From Candidatus Woesearchaeota archaeon (lineage in GTDB: Archaea; Nanobdellota; Nanobdellia; Woesearchaeales; JACRKL01): DNA of 9,637 nucleotides. Positions 5,513 through 9,637 of the stretch are shown here, in pieces (within the stretch, counting starts at the first letter, position 1; each line of letters begins with the position of its first letter). Both the position numbers and the translations under genes were made by a program. The notes beneath the pieces were generated by a model that saw only the letters and a program-made list of their open reading frames with translations, made no database searches and was not told the origin of the DNA. The stretch covers positions 1-9,637 of the forward strand of contig JACRKK010000020.1 in the NCBI GenBank assembly GCA_016219795.1, read 5' to 3'.

Positions 5513-5532
5513 TCCCCCGTATCTATAAAGTA

Positions 5533-8500
5533 ATGCGTCCAAAAAAAGGATATTTCTGGCTGCTGGTCCTTATAGTTCTTATGTCCCTGGCCAATGCCGC
5601 ACTCCTCGACCCTAAAGTTACTGAACGTATGCAGAGTACAAATGCAGAAGAGCGCATCCCTGTCATCATCACCTTCAAGGCACAGTCGGAAAGTTATCCT
5701 GTGCGCACCTCCCGCTCAGCATCAACCGTGTCCTTAACACGTCATCCCCAAGACAATGGACTGTCTACGCTTGAACAGGAGGGTTTTGAACTCAAACGCG
5801 AGCTTCCGCAATACAGGGCTGTAGCAGGAACCCTGACACCTCAAGGCCTTGCAGCGCTACAAAGTGAAAGCACCATTGCCTCTATAGAATATGATACTGT
5901 ACTCAAAGTCCATCTAAGCGATACTGTTCCTATTATCCTAGCCAACAGTGTCCAGAACCTGATATATAACGGCACAGCCATCAATGGCACAGGCCAGACC
6001 GTCTGCATCCTCGATACTGGTGTCAACTATTCACACCAGTACCTCGGCAATTGCACCAACACAACATTCCTTGCCGGAAACTGCAGCAAAGTGATTGGGG
6101 GATACGATTATGCTTCCAGTCCAAACGATAATGACCCGGCAGACGACAACGGTCATGGAACACATGTAGCAGGTATCATCGCATCAGAACATCCAACCTA
6201 TAAAGGCGTTGCCCCTGGCGCATCCCTTGTTGCAGTCAAGGTTTGCAACAGCTTTGGCTCCTGCAGCACCTCAAACATTGCGTCCGGCATCAATTGGTGC
6301 GTCAGCAACGCATCCCTCTACAACATCAGCGTCATTAGCATGAGTCTGGGAAGCGATGCAGTCTACACCTCAGCAGACTGCCCCACAGGAACCCTGACTA
6401 CAGCCATCAACAATGCACGAGCTGCAGGCATCATCGTTGCAGTTTCCTCAGGCAACGGAGGTTCAGCAGCAGGAATCTCCTCACCAGCTTGCACGCCCAA
6501 CGCAACAGCAGTAGGTGCTGTTAACAAAACCAGTGGATTTTGGCCCACAGCCAATAGGTATCCTGGCCTTCTCACCCTGCTTGCGCCTGGCGTCAATGTC
6601 ATCTCTTTGAGCTATCTTGGAACAACAACAACCCTAAGCGGCACCAGCATGGCTGCACCCCACGTTTCAGGAGCAGCTGTACTTCTCCTGCAGTACAAAA
6701 AAGCAGAAAGCAACACTACACTTACCCCCACACAGCTCTTTGCAGCACTCAACCAGACAGGAACACCCGTCAATGACAGCCAGAACAACACCTACAAACT
6801 CATCAATGTCTTTGCCGCAATAGGTTCGCTGGATACCACACCTCCTATTATCACCCTCATCAGCCCCACTCCTGCCAACAACACTGACACCAACGACACC
6901 ACACTCATCGTCAACATCAGCAGCACAGAATCACTTTCCTCTGCCTTCCTTGAGCTTGATGGCACCAATATGAGCATGAACGGTTCAGGTATACTATGGG
7001 AAAGAACAATAACGGGCCTATCCTTTGGTGTGCGTAGATTCAGGGTAAATGTAAATGATACAGGCAATAATTTGGTATCCTCCCAGCAGCGTATCCTTCC
7101 TATTAATAATTCCGCACCCAACATCACCTCCTTTTTCCCGCTGGAATCTGTATTTTCCATTGCAGAGCCGTCCAACCAGACCTTTAACATCACAGCAACA
7201 GACGTCGACAACGATACCCTTTCCTACCAATGGCTGGTCAATGGCGCTGGCGCAGGCACAGCAGCCACTTACACTTTCCCTGGTAACTATTCCCAGAACG
7301 GCACTTACACTGTCTCCGTACGTGTGCACGATGGCGCGGTATTTTCCACGCAAAACTGGACCATGACCATCAACAACACCAACAGGCTGCCTGGGGTGCT
7401 CAATGTCACGGTGCTTCCCCAAAATCCGCTTACGGCAGACAATCTGATATGCAACTATACATTCCTTGATCTTGACAATGAACCTGACCTATCCACCATC
7501 CGCTGGTGGATGAACGGCTCTGCTAATGTATCCCTTGAAAACAGGAGCACGATAGGCAGTGGCAACACGACAAAGGGTGATGTGTGGGGATGCAGCGTGC
7601 TTCCCTTTGACGGATTGGATATTGGCAATGAAACCTTCTCAGCTAATGTTAGTGTCCTCAACGCCATCCCTGTCATGGCTGCAATCGCCAACACCACTGC
7701 AAATGAGCTGCAACGGGTCAACATCAGTGCCAATGCAACAGATGCAGACGGCGATGCGCTTACCTATGCCATCAATGACAGCCGCTTTAGCCAGAGCGTA
7801 AACACCTTCACCTGGAACACAACACTTACCGATGCAGGAACGTATGCCCTGCGGTTCAATGTCAGCGATGGAGCTGCGGTAGCATACCGCGATGTTGTCC
7901 TTACCATCATCAACGTTCCTGACTGCGATAACGACTCCCTTCCTTACTATGCAGATACTGATGACGATGGCGACGGCATTCTGGATGATGTGGATCCCTT
8001 TGTCGGCTGCTCTGATGCCATTTCCACCAGTTCAACAGGCGTCGCAGTGCTGCTCAACAATTCCTCAAACACATCAGGTTCGCTGAACAGCACAGAAAAT
8101 GTAACCTTACAAGTAGGAAATGAAACCGTCGTTGAATTTTCCTTCAATTTCAGCAACGCAAGCCTGCGCCTGTACAACGTTTCGTTAGAAAGGCAGACCA
8201 CAGGATATGGTGCGTTTGCCATTGCAAACCTCACTTTGCCATCCAGCGTTACGAAGAGCATCTACATCTCCAAAGTAAACACTTCCTGGCAAAATGCCTG
8301 CATAAGGGACATCGGGAGTACAACCATCTCCTCTATCAGCGCAGGATGCAACGCCACCAATGAAACATATATCTCATGCAACAACACTACCCAGTCAGGA
8401 TATACCTGCTTTGATTTAGGCAGCACTTTCAAGATAACTGGTCTGCGCCATTCCGCAGTTGCACAAACGTGCACCACAAGCTGGAGCTGCACGGACTGGA

Positions 8501-9381
8501 GTTCCTGTTCTGAAAGTACACAGACAAGGGCCTGCACTGACGCCAACGGATGCGGGATCACCGCAGACAAACCTGCAGAATCACAATCCTGCAGCGGCGG
8601 CGGCAGCCCTCTCTTCATGAAAGGGGGGGGTGGAGGGGGAGGCGGTGGAGGAGGGAGCGGAAGTTCTCCACTCTTCCTGAAAATAAGCAGCGAAAGTGCA
8701 ACAAGCATCAGCCATTCCTTTGCCACACTCACTAAAAAAGCAGGAATCAACATCACTATAAACAAAGAGGCCATACCTATCACCACATTTATTGCATCGC
8801 TTCCCGCTGACATCACACACAAGACCGTACTGACCTTCAATGCCATAGAAGTGCCGTCTCCGCGACCTGTAGGGCAGGTCTATGGTACTTTCCTCATAAG
8901 TGCTGTCAGCCTCGACAAGAGCGACATTACACAAGGAACGATAACCGTTGCAGTTGACAAATCCTGGTTCTTAGAACAGGGATTACAGACACAAGATGTG
9001 GTCATTAGTCAGATGAAGGGGAATGTATGGAGTGACCTTCCTACAAAAATCATAGGAGGGACAAAAACCTCTGTATCATATGAAATGCCTTTTGTAGATT
9101 TTGGCACCTTTGCTATAAGGATTCCTCCTCAGATCCCTGCACAGGACGAAGTACCTCCCCAGAACACCTCTGCACTAAACCAGACATCTCAAAATGCAAC
9201 CACATCACTGCCTCCTGTCCTTGAACAACCTGCCCAGGTCGCGCCTGCATTAGATACAGAACAAAAGAACGAAAAAAAACAGTTGCCCTACTGGTTGGGT
9301 ATTGTTGCTGTCGCCATCGTCGTAGGATTCTTCCTGGTGTATATTTTAGTCTTCCGAAGCATTAGTAAGCGACAAAAGTAA
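5533..9381 (+). CDS. Membrane-anchored S8 subtilisin-like surface protease
   Basis: This 1282-residue protein should be exported and anchored outside the cell. It has a signal peptide (about 1-22, basic then hydrophobic, ending in ANA), an inhibitor_I9-like propeptide (about 40-130) and an S8 catalytic domain (about 145-432). The catalytic triad appears intact: Asp161 in ILDTG, His208 in NGHGTHVAG and Ser372 in SGTSMAAPH, with oxyanion Asn308 in SSGN. Ig/PKD/cadherin-like beta domains follow (about 433-796). Next are a TSP3-like calcium loop (797-823, DTDDDGDG), a TSP1-like Cys/Trp-rich segment (980-1020), an 11-glycine run (1031-1041), a PGF-pre-PGF-like domain (about 1047-1197) and a Gln/Pro linker. 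A membrane helix (about 1254-1276) precedes a basic tail. About 60 N-X-S/T sequons suggest heavy glycosylation. I chose the ATG at 5533 by the signal peptide and promoter spacing. Confidence 0.93.
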   Translation: MRPKKGYFWLLVLIVLMSLANAALLDPKVTERMQSTNAEERIPVIITFKAQSESYPVRTSRSASTVSLTRHPQDNGLSTLEQEGFELKRELPQYRAVAGTLTPQGLAALQSESTIASIEYDTVLKVHLSDTVPIILANSVQNLIYNGTAINGTGQTVCILDTGVNYSHQYLGNCTNTTFLAGNCSKVIGGYDYASSPNDNDPADDNGHGTHVAGIIASEHPTYKGVAPGASLVAVKVCNSFGSCSTSNIASGINWCVSNASLYNISVISMSLGSDAVYTSADCPTGTLTTAINNARAAGIIVAVSSGNGGSAAGISSPACTPNATAVGAVNKTSGFWPTANRYPGLLTLLAPGVNVISLSYLGTTTTLSGTSMAAPHVSGAAVLLLQYKKAESNTTLTPTQLFAALNQTGTPVNDSQNNTYKLINVFAAIGSLDTTPPIITLISPTPANNTDTNDTTLIVNISSTESLSSAFLELDGTNMSMNGSGILWERTITGLSFGVRRFRVNVNDTGNNLVSSQQRILPINNSAPNITSFFPLESVFSIAEPSNQTFNITATDVDNDTLSYQWLVNGAGAGTAATYTFPGNYSQNGTYTVSVRVHDGAVFSTQNWTMTINNTNRLPGVLNVTVLPQNPLTADNLICNYTFLDLDNEPDLSTIRWWMNGSANVSLENRSTIGSGNTTKGDVWGCSVLPFDGLDIGNETFSANVSVLNAIPVMAAIANTTANELQRVNISANATDADGDALTYAINDSRFSQSVNTFTWNTTLTDAGTYALRFNVSDGAAVAYRDVVLTIINVPDCDNDSLPYYADTDDDGDGILDDVDPFVGCSDAISTSSTGVAVLLNNSSNTSGSLNSTENVTLQVGNETVVEFSFNFSNASLRLYNVSLERQTTGYGAFAIANLTLPSSVTKSIYISKVNTSWQNACIRDIGSTTISSISAGCNATNETYISCNNTTQSGYTCFDLGSTFKITGLRHSAVAQTCTTSWSCTDWSSCSESTQTRACTDANGCGITADKPAESQSCSGGGSPLFMKGGGGGGGGGGGSGSSPLFLKISSESATSISHSFATLTKKAGINITINKEAIPITTFIASLPADITHKTVLTFNAIEVPSPRPVGQVYGTFLISAVSLDKSDITQGTITVAVDKSWFLEQGLQTQDVVISQMKGNVWSDLPTKIIGGTKTSVSYEMPFVDFGTFAIRIPPQIPAQDEVPPQNTSALNQTSQNATTSLPPVLEQPAQVAPALDTEQKNEKKQLPYWLGIVAVAIVVGFFLVYILVFRSISKRQK
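8623..8655 (+). repeat. Poly-glycine codon run with a G8 homopolymer
   Basis: Eleven consecutive glycine codons (residues 1031-1041 of the protease) begin with eight G in a row at 8623-8630. The run is flanked by related motifs, SPLFMK before it and SPLFLK after it. It probably acts as a flexible spacer between the TSP1-like segment and the membrane-proximal domain. The homopolymer is a potential slippage site. Confidence 0.8.
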
Positions 9382-9510
9382 TGCATAGGATAAATCGCGT
9401 ACTAATGTTTGCCAGATATAGAGGAATTTGAATAACCCATAGTTTTAGTCAAAATTCCTTTAAGAGAAGTTTGACAAATAGGTGGTTAATCAAACTTCGG
9501 TAGTGTCTTA
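9382..9510. other. AT-rich intergenic stretch with inverted repeats
   Basis: I see no gene between the protease stop and the transposase remnant. The stretch contains two perfect inverted repeats. AGGAATTT (9422-9429) pairs with AAATTCCT (9452-9459). GAAGTTTGA (9466-9474) pairs with TCAAACTTC (9490-9498) around a 15-base loop. They could be transcript ends or part of the end of an insertion element whose transposase enters from the right. Confidence 0.5.
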
Positions 9511-9526
9511 TTAAAGATACTTTAAT
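9510..9526. repeat. 7-bp hairpin at the convergent gene ends
   Basis: ATTAAAG (9510-9516) and CTTTAAT (9520-9526) form a perfect stem with loop ATA. On the plus strand it ends in a T4 run (9526-9529). On the minus strand it contains the stop codon of the probable transposase (9513-9511). It might act as a terminator for one or both directions. Confidence 0.4.
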
Positions 9527-9636
9527 TTTGTATGAAGAAAATTTCCCCATGTCCAGACCTTGGTTGCTTGTCCTTCGATTATTGCTGGTGTCAGTTTTTC
9601 GTTGATAGGTTTCATGAAATTCCAGTAGAATTGGAA
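9511..9636 (-). CDS. Probable transposase, C-terminal fragment (cut by window edge)
   Basis: A minus-strand frame enters from the right edge and runs for 41 codons to a TAA at 9513-9511. Its sequence, including FYWNFMKP, INEKLTPAIIEG and VWTWGNFL, resembles the C-terminal end of DDE-type transposases, where a Tyr/Phe-rich 'YxNFxxPH...KTPAExAG' pattern is common. The catalytic Asp-Asp-Glu residues would lie beyond the window, so neither the family nor intactness can be judged. It may be the end of a complete insertion sequence or a decayed copy. The surrounding bases are more AT-rich than the rest of the window. No ribosome binding site or start is visible because the gene begins outside the window. 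Confidence 0.5.
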   Translation of the reverse strand, partial: FQFYWNFMKPINEKLTPAIIEGQATKVWTWGNFLHTKLKYL

Positions 9637-9637
9637 T

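Noticed and set aside
8623..8630. G8 tract as a sequencing frameshift
   Set aside because: The frame stays open and continues into a sensible domain, linker, membrane helix and basic tail, so the sequence reads correctly here.
8262..8846. 194-codon minus-strand frame inside the protease gene
   Set aside because: Its proline run is the reverse of the glycine codon run; the plus-strand protein has clear domain structure through this region.

Overview
This is an archaeal window. It carries a 20S proteasome alpha gene, an SBDS/Sdo1 homologue, the RNase P protein Rnp2 (Pop5), the three exosome genes rrp4, rrp41 and rrp42, and the RNA polymerase subunit K gene. TATA-type promoters sit about 26-30 nt before start codons, and translation starts use GGTG-type ribosome binding sites or ATGA overlaps. 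The large surface protease (many Asn-X-Ser/Thr sites, a TSP3-like calcium loop, a TSP1-like segment, a PGF-pre-PGF-like region and a C-terminal membrane anchor) resembles those of DPANN-type genomes such as Woesearchaeota. That lineage guess is inference and is held loosely.

Layout. Positions 1-229 hold no convincing gene, but contain inverted repeats and a TATA-like promoter. Positions 230-4439 are a tight, same-strand superoperon: rnp2, psmA, SBDS, rrp4, rrp41, rrp42, rpoK. Gaps are a few bases or overlaps. Positions 4440-4607 are a 168-base gap that is unusually rich in possible secondary structure. Positions 4608-4910 encode a DUF357 protein. It is followed by a convergent two-gene minus-strand unit: a zinc-ribbon Trm112-like protein, then a small two-helix membrane protein. 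A 76-base divergent promoter region separates that unit from a 1282-residue secreted, membrane-anchored subtilisin (5533-9381). The right end (9382-9637) is AT-rich with three inverted repeats and the tail of a probable transposase running in from beyond the window on the minus strand.

How it works together. The superoperon links RNA processing (RNase P; phosphorolytic 3'-5' degradation and tailing by the exosome ring Rrp41/Rrp42 with the Rrp4 cap), ribosome maturation (SBDS), protein turnover (proteasome alpha ring) and transcription (RpoK). This conserved archaeal cluster usually continues after rrp42 with rpl37ae and rpoP; here rpoK follows instead. The protease appears to be an independent, leaderless gene.

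Most worth a second look are the structured rpoK-DUF357 gap (two adjacent hairpins plus a possible three-way junction), a predicted 5'-terminal hairpin on the superoperon mRNA, and a G8 homopolymer inside the protease gene, placed so that slippage would separate the catalytic part from the anchor. I found no clear new multi-gene system, CRISPR array, tRNA or rRNA.
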